Positions 21,107-29,237 of a stretch of 32,719 nt of DNA are shown here, piece by piece. Numbering within the stretch: the first letter of the stretch is position 1; the number at the start of each line of letters is the position of its first letter. The position numbers and the translations under genes were made by a program. The notes under the pieces are model-generated. The model was not told the origin of the DNA. It ran no database searches and saw only the letters and a program-made list of their open reading frames with translations. This DNA comes from DASRUP01 sp036397395. Its GTDB lineage: Bacteria; Patescibacteriota; Minisyncoccia; Minisyncoccales; UBA10102. Where the stretch lies: contig DASWIZ010000018.1 of the NCBI GenBank assembly GCA_036397395.1, forward strand, positions 1 to 32,719. Direction: 5' to 3'.

Positions 21107-23323
21107 ATGAAAACAAGCAAGAGGGCAATGGTGAAAAAATCCCCACTTATATTTATAGGACTTCTTTGTGGCATTTTGTATTTTGCTTTGTTGCCTTCAC
21201 GCGCAGATGCCGCATTCAACGCTTCTCCCGACCCGGTGGATTTCGGTACTGTTTCGGTATGGAACTCAAACGGAAAAACTGTCAATATTAGCGGCAACGT
21301 TATCATCGATGACATGCCAACGATTACGGGCCCAGACGCCTCCCAATTCTCTTTATCCTGGCCTTTTGGAATACCGTATAATCTTGGCGTTGGTGGTAGT
21401 GTAAACGCTCCCGTTACCTTTACTCCAACATCGACCGGAACCAAAAACGCGACCTACAATATCTCCACAAGCGACGGGGTAAAAACGGTAGCGTTAACCG
21501 GTGTCGGCGCGGCGACAACGCTTGTCCTCCAGGGGAGGGAGGGGTCTTTGTCGGGCGCTGATCCGTATTCAGATCCGGTAACGATAAACTCGGGGCAAGA
21601 CCTGGACATTAGCTATGACCATTCAGGAGTCCCTGTGGGAAGCGAATTCGATATTGATTGCGATGGGGACGGTATCGTTGATCAGACTTTTACTGCTGGC
21701 GTTATACTCGATCCGATGGTGTTTAACGCGCCTTTCTTTTGCGGGCCATTTACGAGCAGCGTTACCGTAACAGGTAGTATTATATTCGGTATCAATGTGC
21801 TCGCTTCTGACACTCTTTCTGTGAGTGTCGTAGGTGGCAACAATCCTCCTGTCGCAGAAGCCGGGTCTGATAAAACCATTGTGGACGGCAGCCCGGCCGA
21901 CATGGATGGAACAGTCGACAACCAGGCAAAAACAACGCTCGACGGGTCGGGCAGTTCAGATCCCGATGGCGATCCTTTAACGTATACCTGGACAGGGGAT
22001 TTTGGCACAGCGACTGGCGTGAACCCAACCGTTATTCTCCCCCTGGGCGTCAATACCGTAAGCCTGGAGGTTGATGATGGCAAAGGCGACATAGATACAG
22101 ATACTGTGCAGATTACCATAAATGCATCCGGTGGGGGATGCAGCGGCACGCCCTCTCTTTCGCTGTCTGCCACGAATGTCGCTCCCGGAGCTCCTTTTAC
22201 CGCGACCGTAACTGGTTTAACGCCTGCGTGCGACGGAATCATTCCGGTCGAGTTCAAAATGGACGGCAGCATGATATTTCAGCAATGTGGTCTCTCTTCG
22301 GGCAGTTGCACCAAGAACCTTACCGCTCCCGCGGCAACAGGTACCTATACGTACACTGCGTGGTTTGACAAAGACGTGAATTTTTTAGAAAGTCCAGGAG
22401 AAGTGAGTAACGGAGTTGCGTTAACGGTAGCGCTCGGAGGAGGCGGCGGAGGAGGCGGAGGAGGCGGTGGCGGAGGTGGCGCCTGCTCTCCTCCTGTTCT
22501 GGTGAACGGAGATTTTGAAACCCCTGTAGGCGCCTTCCAGACGTATTCGACCGGACCACCCTTTTTTGACGGTTGGACCGTAGAATCTGGAAGCATTGAC
22601 CATGTTGGTAATACCTGGCAGCCCGCGAACGGCAATCAGTCTATAGATCTTAATGGAATTTCCGTGGGAACCATCTCGCAGGTTATGACAGTGACGCCGG
22701 GCGAAACATACAAACTCCGTTTTGCCATGGCAGCAAACCCAGATGGCCTGCCCCCCCTTAAAACGATGAGTGTCTCGTGGAATGGGACAGTTATTAACAC
22801 TCTCTCTTCTAACAACACAGGAAAGACCCGGGCCAATATGGGCTGGACTTACTATGAATATGCTGTTGTAGCGAGCGGCCCTACAGCTGAACTGAAGTTT
22901 GAAAGCACGATGTCGCCATCGACGAATAGCTATGGGCCCTTTCTGGATGATGTTTCTCTGTCCTGCCCAGCTGTTGGCCTTGTCCCTTGCGGGGATACGC
23001 CGGCAAATCCTTGTACCCTATGCCACCTCTTTGAGCTTGTAAATAATATCATTATCTTCTTTCTTATTCCTGATGGGAACATAAACAATTTCCTTCCCAT
23101 TGTGCCCATTCTCGCAAGCCTGTTGATTGCGATAGGCGGGTTCTTTATGCTTACTTCCGCCGCAAACCCGCAGGGCTTACAGCGCGGCAGGACCATTATT
23201 TTTGCGGTTGTGGTTGGCTTGCTTATTGTGTATGGCGCATGGCTGTTTATCGGCCTTCTTTTCCAGGCGCTCGGAGTAATTTCTTTCCAGGGAGGCCTTC
23301 CCTGGAACAAGATTAGCTGCTAA
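21107..23323 (+). CDS. Large secreted surface protein: Ig-like, PKD, poly-Gly, anchor domain and TrbC/VirB2-like membrane tail
   Basis: 738 residues. A signal peptide (basic MKTSKRAMVKK, then a hydrophobic stretch ending near ADA, ~1-35) precedes a choice-of-anchor-D/HYDIN-like domain (FGTVSV, VTFTPTSTGTKNATY, VALTG). A PKD domain follows (NNPPVAEAGSD, SSDPDGDPLTYTW, VSLEVDDGKG). Next are a bacterial Ig-like segment, a ~15-residue glycine run, and a DUF642/choice-of-anchor-C-like domain (VNGDFETP, FDGWTVESGSIDHVG, YKLRFAM). The last ~110 residues, starting with a Cys-rich CTLCHLFELVNNI, have two hydrophobic helices (~FLPIVPILASLLIAIGGFF and TIIFAVVVGLLIVYGAWLF) like the pilin-type TrbC/VirB2 proteins abundant in CPR. 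It is probably a membrane-anchored adhesin. Confidence 0.8.
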   Translation: MKTSKRAMVKKSPLIFIGLLCGILYFALLPSRADAAFNASPDPVDFGTVSVWNSNGKTVNISGNVIIDDMPTITGPDASQFSLSWPFGIPYNLGVGGSVNAPVTFTPTSTGTKNATYNISTSDGVKTVALTGVGAATTLVLQGREGSLSGADPYSDPVTINSGQDLDISYDHSGVPVGSEFDIDCDGDGIVDQTFTAGVILDPMVFNAPFFCGPFTSSVTVTGSIIFGINVLASDTLSVSVVGGNNPPVAEAGSDKTIVDGSPADMDGTVDNQAKTTLDGSGSSDPDGDPLTYTWTGDFGTATGVNPTVILPLGVNTVSLEVDDGKGDIDTDTVQITINASGGGCSGTPSLSLSATNVAPGAPFTATVTGLTPACDGIIPVEFKMDGSMIFQQCGLSSGSCTKNLTAPAATGTYTYTAWFDKDVNFLESPGEVSNGVALTVALGGGGGGGGGGGGGGGACSPPVLVNGDFETPVGAFQTYSTGPPFFDGWTVESGSIDHVGNTWQPANGNQSIDLNGISVGTISQVMTVTPGETYKLRFAMAANPDGLPPLKTMSVSWNGTVINTLSSNNTGKTRANMGWTYYEYAVVASGPTAELKFESTMSPSTNSYGPFLDDVSLSCPAVGLVPCGDTPANPCTLCHLFELVNNIIIFFLIPDGNINNFLPIVPILASLLIAIGGFFMLTSAANPQGLQRGRTIIFAVVVGLLIVYGAWLFIGLLFQALGVISFQGGLPWNKISC

Positions 23324-23332
23324 AAGTAAGGG

Positions 23333-23360
23333 TTGCAAAAACCTGGTTTTCTCTTATAAT
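23333..23360 (+). promoter_or_regulatory. tRNA-Lys promoter
   Basis: TTGCAA (23333-23338), 16-bp spacer, perfect TATAAT (23355-23360), 11 bp before the tRNA. Confidence 0.7.
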
Positions 23361-23371
23361 AGGCCGTGCTT

Positions 23372-23443
23372 GCCCCGCTAGCTCAATGGTAGAGCTGCTC
23401 CCTCTTAAGGAGAAGGTTGCAGGTTCGAGTCCTGCGCGGGGCA
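23372..23443 (+). tRNA. tRNA-Lys (anticodon CTT)
   Basis: The acceptor stem GCCCCGC/GCGGGGC is perfect. The D-arm GCTC AATGGTA GAGC, anticodon loop CTCTTAA (anticodon CTT, codon AAG) and T-arm GCAGG TTCGAGT CCTGC are canonical. The top anticodon-stem pair is a G-A mismatch. CCA is not encoded (ACCC), so the CCA enzyme must add it. Confidence 0.94.
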
Positions 23444-23463
23444 CCCTTCGACTTCGCTCAGGG
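23444..23463. repeat. Dispersed CTTCGACTTCGCTCAG-type repeat
   Basis: The 20-mer from 23444 to 23463 carries the CTTCGACTTCGCTCAG core with short CCCT/AGGG ends. This word is a familiar dispersed repeat in many bacterial genomes, recognisable when translated on the other strand as ALSEVEG. It directly abuts the discriminator base of tRNA-Lys, as if inserted at the tRNA end. Confidence 0.7.
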
Positions 23464-23469
23464 CAAGCC

Positions 23470-23498
23470 TTGCGTTTTTTGGCGGTTTCTGGTACATT
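23470..23498 (+). promoter_or_regulatory. Extended -10 promoter for the DUF5678-like gene
   Basis: TTGCGT (23470-23475), 17-bp spacer, TACATT (23493-23498) preceded by TGG (extended -10). The ATG at 23506 follows after 7 nt. The -35 neighbourhood (CTTGCGTTTTTT) is nearly identical to that of rpsO. Confidence 0.6.
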
Positions 23499-23505
23499 GG
23501 TGGTA

Positions 23506-23733
23506 ATGCTGCAAACAAAAGAAAAAAAATCCCTCTATGAACGATACGGGAAATCTCTTGAACGGACACACAAAGGGGAATATCTTGCCATTGGCCCGAA
23601 AGGACAGACTGTCTTGGGAAAAAGAGCTGGAGAAGCTCTGCGAAAGGCGATAAAGTCGTTTGGTAGCGGCAACTTTGGCCTCTTTCGTATAGGTCACGCC
23701 ACATTTGGAGAATGGCTCGTAGTCCAAAGATAA
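23506..23733 (+). CDS. DUF5678-like small protein (75 aa)
   Basis: The frame from ATG 23506 gives 75 residues; an upstream extension reads through the dispersed repeat and tRNA and is not real. The pattern LYERYGKSLERTHKGEYLAIGPKGQTVLGKRAGEALRKAIKSFGSGNFGLFRIG resembles DUF5678 proteins, small alpha/beta proteins of unknown function, often near toxin-antitoxin genes. No partner gene is adjacent here. The predicted mRNA is leaderless. Family assignment is by eye and moderate. Confidence 0.7.
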   Translation: MLQTKEKKSLYERYGKSLERTHKGEYLAIGPKGQTVLGKRAGEALRKAIKSFGSGNFGLFRIGHATFGEWLVVQR

Positions 23734-23835
23734 CAAGCACCGACTACCCCTTTCTCCCGGTTCATGTGGGGGCACATATCAGGAATAGCTGATACCGGTA
23801 GATGCGCTATCTATATTTAAATTTAAGCTCAACTT

Positions 23836-23866
23836 CCCCCTGTCCACCCCTGGGGTGGACAGGGGG
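23836..23866. repeat. Perfect 31-bp palindrome
   Basis: Two 15-bp arms (CCCCCTGTCCACCCC and its exact complement) flank a single T. It lies in the gap between the DUF5678-like gene and rpsO, about 22 bp before the rpsO -35 box. There is no U-tract on either side, so a simple intrinsic terminator is unlikely. It may be a dispersed palindromic repeat or a regulatory element. Confidence 0.85.
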
Positions 23867-23888
23867 GGTCGATTCCTTGTGGGAGCAC

Positions 23889-23916
23889 TTGCGTTTTTTA
23901 AAGTTTGTGCTAGAAT
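23889..23916 (+). promoter_or_regulatory. rpsO promoter, extended -10, predicted leaderless
   Basis: TTGCGT (23889-23894), 16-bp spacer, TAGAAT (23911-23916) preceded by TGC (extended -10). The rpsO ATG at 23924 follows after 7 nt. Confidence 0.7.
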
Positions 23917-23923
23917 ACCCGTA

Positions 23924-24190
23924 ATGTTAGAAACAAAGGAAAAACAGAAGATTATAGACAAGTTCAAAACGCACGCGACCGATTCCGGGTCTCCAGAGGT
24001 GCAGGTGGCTTTGCTTTCAGAAGAAATCCGCAAGCTGCTTTCGCATTTAAAAAAGCACGCCAAAGATTTTCACTCAAAGCGCGGGCTTTTAAAAATGGTA
24101 GCGAAAAGGCGCACCCTTTTGGGGTTCTTAAAGAGGGAAGACGAAAAGCGATATGCTTCCCTTGTAAAAAAGGTAGGCTTAAAAAAATGA
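23924..24190 (+). CDS. rpsO: 30S ribosomal protein S15
   Basis: Binds 16S rRNA early in small-subunit assembly. From ATG 23924 it has 88 residues, the standard size. The signature HATDSGSPEVQVALLSEEI, HLKKHAKDFHSKRGLLKMVAKRR and LLGFLKREDEKRYASLVKKVGLKK is complete. A longer open frame upstream crosses the 31-bp palindrome and is rejected. rpsO followed by pnp is a widely conserved pair; here an NYN gene is inserted between them. The predicted leaderless mRNA leaves no room for the S15 autoregulatory 5' UTR known in other bacteria. Confidence 0.96.
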   Translation: MLETKEKQKIIDKFKTHATDSGSPEVQVALLSEEIRKLLSHLKKHAKDFHSKRGLLKMVAKRRTLLGFLKREDEKRYASLVKKVGLKK

Positions 24191-24196
24191 GCTTAA

Positions 24197-24724
24197 ATGA
24201 GTCTAAAGAATAAAGACCAAGCGGTAAGCGTCTTCATTGACGTTCAGAATCTCTACCATTCCGCGAAAAATCTTCACCAAGCGCGCGTGAATTTCCAGGA
24301 AATTTTAAAAACCGCGGTTTCCAACAGAAAGCTTATGCGCGCGTTTGCGTATGTGGTGCGCACGAAAACCGGCGAAGAGAAACCGTTTTTTGACGCGTTA
24401 ATTAACCAAGGTATTGAAACCAGGGTAAAAGACTTGCAGGAATACTACGGAGGGCTTAAAAAAGCGGATTGGGACGTGGGAATCGCCGTAGACGCGATTA
24501 AAACCGCAGACCGGGTAGACGCGGTTGTGCTGGTTTCAGGGGACGGCGATTATGTGCCGCTGGTGGATTATTTAAAAAACCACGGCAAGCGGGTAGAAGT
24601 TATGGCATTCGGAAAATCAACGTCTTCAAAATTGCGGGAAGCGGCAGACGAATTTGTGGATTTGGAAGAAGACGATAAATATCTTTTAAAAAAATCCAGG
24701 TGGCCTTTAAAGATTAAACGATAA
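24197..24724 (+). CDS. NYN-domain (LabA/DUF88-type) putative ribonuclease
   Basis: 175 residues with the PIN-like NYN fold. Acidic metal-binding residues are visible in VFIDVQNLYHS, KKADWDVGIAVDAIK and VVLVSGDGDYVPLVDYL, then VMAFGKSTSSKLREAADEFVDL, as in LabA/DUF88 proteins. Expected activity is RNA or DNA cleavage; the target is unknown. It starts 6 nt after rpsO and its stop overlaps the pnp ATG by one base (TAATG), so rpsO-NYN-pnp are likely one operon. The position next to PNPase suggests a role in RNA processing or decay. Confidence 0.85.
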   Translation: MSLKNKDQAVSVFIDVQNLYHSAKNLHQARVNFQEILKTAVSNRKLMRAFAYVVRTKTGEEKPFFDALINQGIETRVKDLQEYYGGLKKADWDVGIAVDAIKTADRVDAVVLVSGDGDYVPLVDYLKNHGKRVEVMAFGKSTSSKLREAADEFVDLEEDDKYLLKKSRWPLKIKR

Positions 24725-26838
24725 TGGATAAACAGGACTTCAGCATACAGCTGGGCGAAAAAGAAATTTCGTTTCAACTGAATAATTGGGCGGAACAAGC
24801 AAACGGAAGCGTGTTGGTGCGAGCAGACGAAACCCTTACGCTTGTTACCGCGGTTATGGCGCGCGTTGATTCTGCGAATCCGGGGTTTTTCCCTTTATTT
24901 GTGGATTACGAGGAAAAGTTTTACGCCGCGGGGCGTATTTTAGGATCCCGATTCGTAAGGAGAGAGGGAAAACCTTCCGACGAAGCTATTATTACCGCTC
25001 GTCTTATTGACCGGGCAATCCGGCCTTTGTTCCCCAAGTATTTGCGCAGGGAAGTGCAGGTTATTGCGACCTGCCTTTCGTGGGATGGGAAAAACGACGC
25101 TGATGTTTCCGGCCTTTTGGGAGCTTCCCTGGCGCTTTCGCTTTCAGACATTCCCTGGAAAGGGCCTGTCGCGGTAGTCAGGGTTGGCCGGATTGACGGC
25201 AAGTTTGTGGTGAACCCAACGTACGAAGAGCGGGGAAAAAGCGACATTGACTTTGTGCTGGCTGGGGTTCAGGAACACGGCGAATTATTATACAACATGG
25301 TTGAGGCAGAATCAGATGAAGCGCCAGAAGACGTGTACGAGGCGGCCTTGGTATTCGCAAAGCCGCTGCTTTTGCGGCTTCTCGAGTTTCAGGAAAAAAT
25401 TCGCGCAGAATATGGAAAACAAAAAGTTGAAATTCTCCCCAAAGCAGATCAGTACCAGGCCATGGAAAAAGAATTGCAAGAATGGCTCGAGCCAAAACTT
25501 GAACAAGCGCTGTTTCAAGGAGACAAGCAGGCCCGTATGGCTGCCGTGGACGCGGTAAAAAAAGAAATGGCAGAGATGTTGGAACGAAAAGAAACCCAAG
25601 CGGACGCCATGGCTTTTGCCCGGGATTTTTTTGATGAACAAGTTGATCGGGTTGTGCATAAGGGCGCCTTGGAACGGGACCAGCGCGTGGATGACAGGAA
25701 ACTCGACGAAATCCGTCCTTTGGCCGGGCACGTAGGACTTTTGCCCCGCACGCATGGTTCAGGAATGTTTGAGCGCGGACAAACGCGCACGCTTTCCATT
25801 CTTACCCTGGGCGCTCCGGGCGACCACCGCATTTTAGAGGGCATGGAGTTTATCGGGAAAAAGCGTTTTATGCATCATTACAACTTTCCTCCGTATGCTC
25901 CGGGAGAAGTAAAGCCTTTGCGCGGGCCGGGCAGAAGGGAGATAGGACATGGAATGCTTGCTGAAAAGGCGCTCTTTCCCATTATTCCCACTCCAGACCA
26001 GTTTCCCTACACGGTGCGCATTGTTACGGAATGCGTTTCTTCCAACGGTTCCACTTCCATGGCCGCGGTGTGTTCTTCTGTCCTAGCTCTTATGGACGCG
26101 GGCGTGCCGATTACGCGGCCCGCCGCGGGAATTTCCATGGGTTTAATGACGGATGAAACCGGAAAAAACTATAAAATTCTTACTGATATCCAGGGGCCAG
26201 AGGATCATCACGGCGATATGGACTTTAAAATAGCCGGAACGAAAGAGGGCATTTGCGCAATTCAGATGGACGTAAAGGTACAAGGCATTTCAGAAAAAAT
26301 ATTCCAAGAAACACTGCAAGGGGCAAAAAAAGCGCGGCACCACATTATTGACGATATTATTACTGCGACTATAGCGGAACCGCGCAAGCAGCTTTCCCAA
26401 TGGGCTCCAAAAATCGCGACCGTGCAGATTAACCCGGAAAAAATTGGTTTGCTTATTGGCCCCGGGGGAAAAACCATTAACAAAATTACGGAAGAATTTG
26501 GGGTGCAAATTGACATTGAGGAAACCGGGCAGGTGTTTGTAACCGGTGAAGTGGAAGTGCAGGTGCAGAAAGCGGTAGCCCATATTGCAGACCTTACCCA
26601 CGAGGTACAGGTTGGGGATGTATACAAAGGCACGGTAAAGCGCATTATGGAGTTTGGCGCGTTTGTGGAGATTCCGGGGGGGCAGGAAGGGTTAGTTCAT
26701 ATTTCCCAATTAGCCGACCATCGGGTAGAAAAGGTGCAAGACGTGGTAAGTTTGGGCGATACGGTTCCGGTAAAGGTAATTGAAATAGATGACCTGGGGC
26801 GCGTTAACTTATCACTCAAACAGGCAAAAGAGCCGTAA
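24724..26838 (+). CDS. pnp: Polyribonucleotide nucleotidyltransferase (PNPase)
   Basis: Phosphorolytic 3'-5' exoribonuclease of mRNA decay. 704 residues with the full layout: RNase PH domain 1 (ILGSRFVRREGKPSD, LIDRAIRPLFP), a helical linker (~220-300), catalytic RNase PH domain 2 (RTHGSGMFERGQTR, SNGSTSMAAVC, GISMGLM, DIQGPEDHHGDMDFKIAGT), a KH domain (IGLLIGPGGKTINKI), and an S1 domain (GDVYKGTVKRIMEFGAFVEI ... GLVHISQL). The catalytic DxxxGDMDFK acidic pair is intact. It is followed by a terminator at 26887-26916. Confidence 0.96.
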   Translation: MDKQDFSIQLGEKEISFQLNNWAEQANGSVLVRADETLTLVTAVMARVDSANPGFFPLFVDYEEKFYAAGRILGSRFVRREGKPSDEAIITARLIDRAIRPLFPKYLRREVQVIATCLSWDGKNDADVSGLLGASLALSLSDIPWKGPVAVVRVGRIDGKFVVNPTYEERGKSDIDFVLAGVQEHGELLYNMVEAESDEAPEDVYEAALVFAKPLLLRLLEFQEKIRAEYGKQKVEILPKADQYQAMEKELQEWLEPKLEQALFQGDKQARMAAVDAVKKEMAEMLERKETQADAMAFARDFFDEQVDRVVHKGALERDQRVDDRKLDEIRPLAGHVGLLPRTHGSGMFERGQTRTLSILTLGAPGDHRILEGMEFIGKKRFMHHYNFPPYAPGEVKPLRGPGRREIGHGMLAEKALFPIIPTPDQFPYTVRIVTECVSSNGSTSMAAVCSSVLALMDAGVPITRPAAGISMGLMTDETGKNYKILTDIQGPEDHHGDMDFKIAGTKEGICAIQMDVKVQGISEKIFQETLQGAKKARHHIIDDIITATIAEPRKQLSQWAPKIATVQINPEKIGLLIGPGGKTINKITEEFGVQIDIEETGQVFVTGEVEVQVQKAVAHIADLTHEVQVGDVYKGTVKRIMEFGAFVEIPGGQEGLVHISQLADHRVEKVQDVVSLGDTVPVKVIEIDDLGRVNLSLKQAKEP

Positions 26839-26886
26839 GAAAGTTTTCCACAGAAAAAAACTAGTAAATTTGTTTGCGAAATGAGA

Positions 26887-26916
26887 AAATACAGGAATAA
26901 GAATCCTGTATTTTTT
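26887..26916 (+). terminator. Intrinsic terminator after pnp
   Basis: A perfect 10-bp stem (26887-26896 with 26904-26913) around a 7-nt loop is followed by a T-run that continues directly into the ATG at 26917. It is well placed to end the rpsO-NYN-pnp transcript. If translation of the next gene started at ATG 26881 the hairpin would be inside its coding region. Confidence 0.75.
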
Positions 26917-29226
26917 ATGGCAGACGAATCACAAAATCTTAATCCTTCCAAACCCGTACATGGGCAAGTGAGGCGCGGGATGCCGCCTCCCAATATTCCA
27001 ACAGAACCCGAGCAGCCTGAACCCCGCAACGCGCCCCAGCAACCTCGAGACGCATATCAGGAGCCCATAGCCAGGGATCCGGTGCGTTTCGATCCAACAC
27101 AGAAAAAGAGTCTTTTGACCCGGGGAGAGGTAAGCACTATGCAAAAAGACGTAAGTAATCTTCGAGAGCAAGAGGCAAAGAAAGAGCAAGAACGAATTGG
27201 GCAATTGAAAGCGCAGCAAGAAGCGCAAAAAGAACGAGCGGCGGTGCGGCAAATTCGTCAGTCCGCGGAAGAAACAAAACAAAGAGAAGAATCCCAAAGA
27301 AGGGAACAGCTCCAAAAAATCCAGGATTCTATTTTGCCCCCGGGAGAAGAGCAGCGCATACAAAAGTTACCCAAACGGCCCTCTCAAGAAAGAAAGGTAT
27401 TTATCCGCGTTATTATAGTAATTATCTTTGCTTTTATCGCGCTTAACTTGGTGTTGCTGGCGTATTGGTTCTTTTCGCGGCAAGGTTCTCTGCAGCTTCC
27501 ATTTTTTTCTTCTGAAGAACCAAGCCCCGCGCCCCAACCGCAGCCAATCCCTGCTCCAACGCCAGAGCCTACTCCCGCGCCACAGCCCGTACCACAACCT
27601 TCCCCCAACTCTATTACGCAGTTAGTAAACCCGGTTCATGCTTCAACTCTCCAGTTTTCTTCGTCGCAAGACTTATCCGCTTTGCTGAAACAGTTGCTTG
27701 GCGAATCTCAACCCGCGGGATTTACGCAGTTGATATTTCGAGATACCGAAAACCAAAGCGTTGTTGACCGGGGAATTGAACTCTTTTCGTTGTTTGGAGT
27801 TTCTACGACCGAAGCCATTGCGGATCATTTTTCTCAAACCTCATTCTTTTTCAGCCACTCTTCTTTACAGGGAAACCGTTTTGGAATGATCGTACAGCTC
27901 CAAAACCCAGAATCAACCAAACAAGCGCTAAACGATTGGGAACCGCAGATGGAACAAAATCTCACACCCTTAATGCCTTTTTGGGACAGCAAAGGGACGG
28001 GTTATACTACCGCATTCCGTTCAAGGGAATATCGAGGGGTAGAAATGCGTTATCAAACCTTTTCTACGCAAGACTATGGTATTGTGTATGCGGTAGTTGA
28101 TAATTATCTTATTTTTGCTTCTTCCTTTGACACGACAAAAGCAGCTATCGACGCCGTGCAAGCCGGGCTTACCAATATTCCAAATTCTCAAATACTTGCG
28201 AGCTTAGGCGCAGAATCGCCGCCCTCGTCGCTTTCTTTTGAACAAGCAGTGGGGCAGGTGCTCATGATAGGATTTAACGACGCGACCTTAACCCCGGAAC
28301 TTACAGAGCTTATGAGACGTCTCCAGCCAGGGGGCGTTCTCCTTTTGTCTCGCAATATCCGGTCAACTGAACAGCTGCGCCAGTTGACCCGGGACCTTCA
28401 GAGGACTTCTTTGGAATATTCGCGGCTCCCTCTTTTTATCGCGGTGGACCAGGAGGGAGGCGACATTTCCCGCGTTTCTTTCGGCAAAGAAAAAACAGCG
28501 CAAGCAGATATTAACGATGCCAACCAAGCGTATGTGGTGGGGCAGGAGCGGGCGGAAGAATTAAAGTATTTGGGCGTAAACCTAAATCTTTCTCCGGTAT
28601 TAGACATTACCAGGCCCGAAGATTTTCTATTTGGCCGCACGTTCCAGGCAGAGGGATCTGAAACCGGCCGTCTTGCAAAGGCGTTGGTGGGTGGCCAGCA
28701 AGACGGAGGGGTCTTGTCTACGGTAAAGCACTTTCCGGGGTACGGAAACATTGTGTTTAACCCGGAGCAAACATTGGCCGCGGTGCGGGAGTTTCCCGAT
28801 ATTTCTCCGTTTGTGGTTGCTTTTCCCGCAAGTCCGGAGTTTGTGCTGCTCTCAAACGTAATTTACGCGGATTTTGACCCGGGAAAACCGTTTCCGTTTT
28901 CTGAAAAAGGAATACGCATGCTGCGAGACCAGATGGGTTTTCAAGGCATTGTTCTTTCTGACGACTTGGTCCAGCCCGCGCTTTTAGATAACTACAGTTT
29001 TCAAGAAATTGTATCGCTGCCTTTGGAGGCCGGGGTAAATATGGCAATGTTTTCCAAGCAGGCGTACGCTACCGACGCGTATAACACGCTGTTGGCGCAG
29101 GCGGAAGAAAATTCCGACTTAAAAAGAAATATCGAAACCTCCGCGGCAAAAATTTTGGAAGCGAAAAAACAATTCTTTTTTGGACAAGACCAGCCGCCTC
29201 TTGACCTTATCTCCCGGAACAAGTAG
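26917..29226 (+). CDS. Membrane-anchored GH3 family protein (NagZ-like) with altered catalytic loop
   Basis: 769 residues from ATG 26917 (ATG 26881 would add 12 and include the terminator). Layout: ~1-150 polar, Pro-rich then Glu/Gln-rich coiled coil; one transmembrane helix ~161-186; a Pro-rich linker; a ~170-residue DUF3352-like domain; and a C-terminal GH3 (beta-N-acetylhexosaminidase/NagZ-like) domain from ~440. GH3 motifs include GQVLMIGF, GGVLLL, AVDQEGG, KHFPG (604-608) and VLSDDLV with nucleophile candidate Asp682. The NagZ acid/base Asp-x-His on the loop after KHFPG reads Asn615-Pro-Glu617, so classical NagZ chemistry is doubtful. It is predicted to face outside, unlike cytoplasmic NagZ. 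Confidence 0.85.
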   Translation: MADESQNLNPSKPVHGQVRRGMPPPNIPTEPEQPEPRNAPQQPRDAYQEPIARDPVRFDPTQKKSLLTRGEVSTMQKDVSNLREQEAKKEQERIGQLKAQQEAQKERAAVRQIRQSAEETKQREESQRREQLQKIQDSILPPGEEQRIQKLPKRPSQERKVFIRVIIVIIFAFIALNLVLLAYWFFSRQGSLQLPFFSSEEPSPAPQPQPIPAPTPEPTPAPQPVPQPSPNSITQLVNPVHASTLQFSSSQDLSALLKQLLGESQPAGFTQLIFRDTENQSVVDRGIELFSLFGVSTTEAIADHFSQTSFFFSHSSLQGNRFGMIVQLQNPESTKQALNDWEPQMEQNLTPLMPFWDSKGTGYTTAFRSREYRGVEMRYQTFSTQDYGIVYAVVDNYLIFASSFDTTKAAIDAVQAGLTNIPNSQILASLGAESPPSSLSFEQAVGQVLMIGFNDATLTPELTELMRRLQPGGVLLLSRNIRSTEQLRQLTRDLQRTSLEYSRLPLFIAVDQEGGDISRVSFGKEKTAQADINDANQAYVVGQERAEELKYLGVNLNLSPVLDITRPEDFLFGRTFQAEGSETGRLAKALVGGQQDGGVLSTVKHFPGYGNIVFNPEQTLAAVREFPDISPFVVAFPASPEFVLLSNVIYADFDPGKPFPFSEKGIRMLRDQMGFQGIVLSDDLVQPALLDNYSFQEIVSLPLEAGVNMAMFSKQAYATDAYNTLLAQAEENSDLKRNIETSAAKILEAKKQFFFGQDQPPLDLISRNK

Positions 29227-29229
29227 AAA
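29201..29229 (+). promoter_or_regulatory. Promoter for the DksA/TraR gene
   Basis: TTGACC (29201-29206), 17-bp spacer, TAGAAA (29224-29229). The ATG at 29238 follows after 8 nt. The promoter lies over the last codons of the GH3 gene. Confidence 0.5.
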
Positions 29230-29237
29230 TAACATAT

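Noticed and set aside
22434..22482. Glycine-codon run as a simple-sequence mutational hotspot or frameshift
   Set aside because: The frame continues through it into a recognisable domain, and mixed GGA/GGC/GGT codons are used, so it is an ordinary Gly linker.
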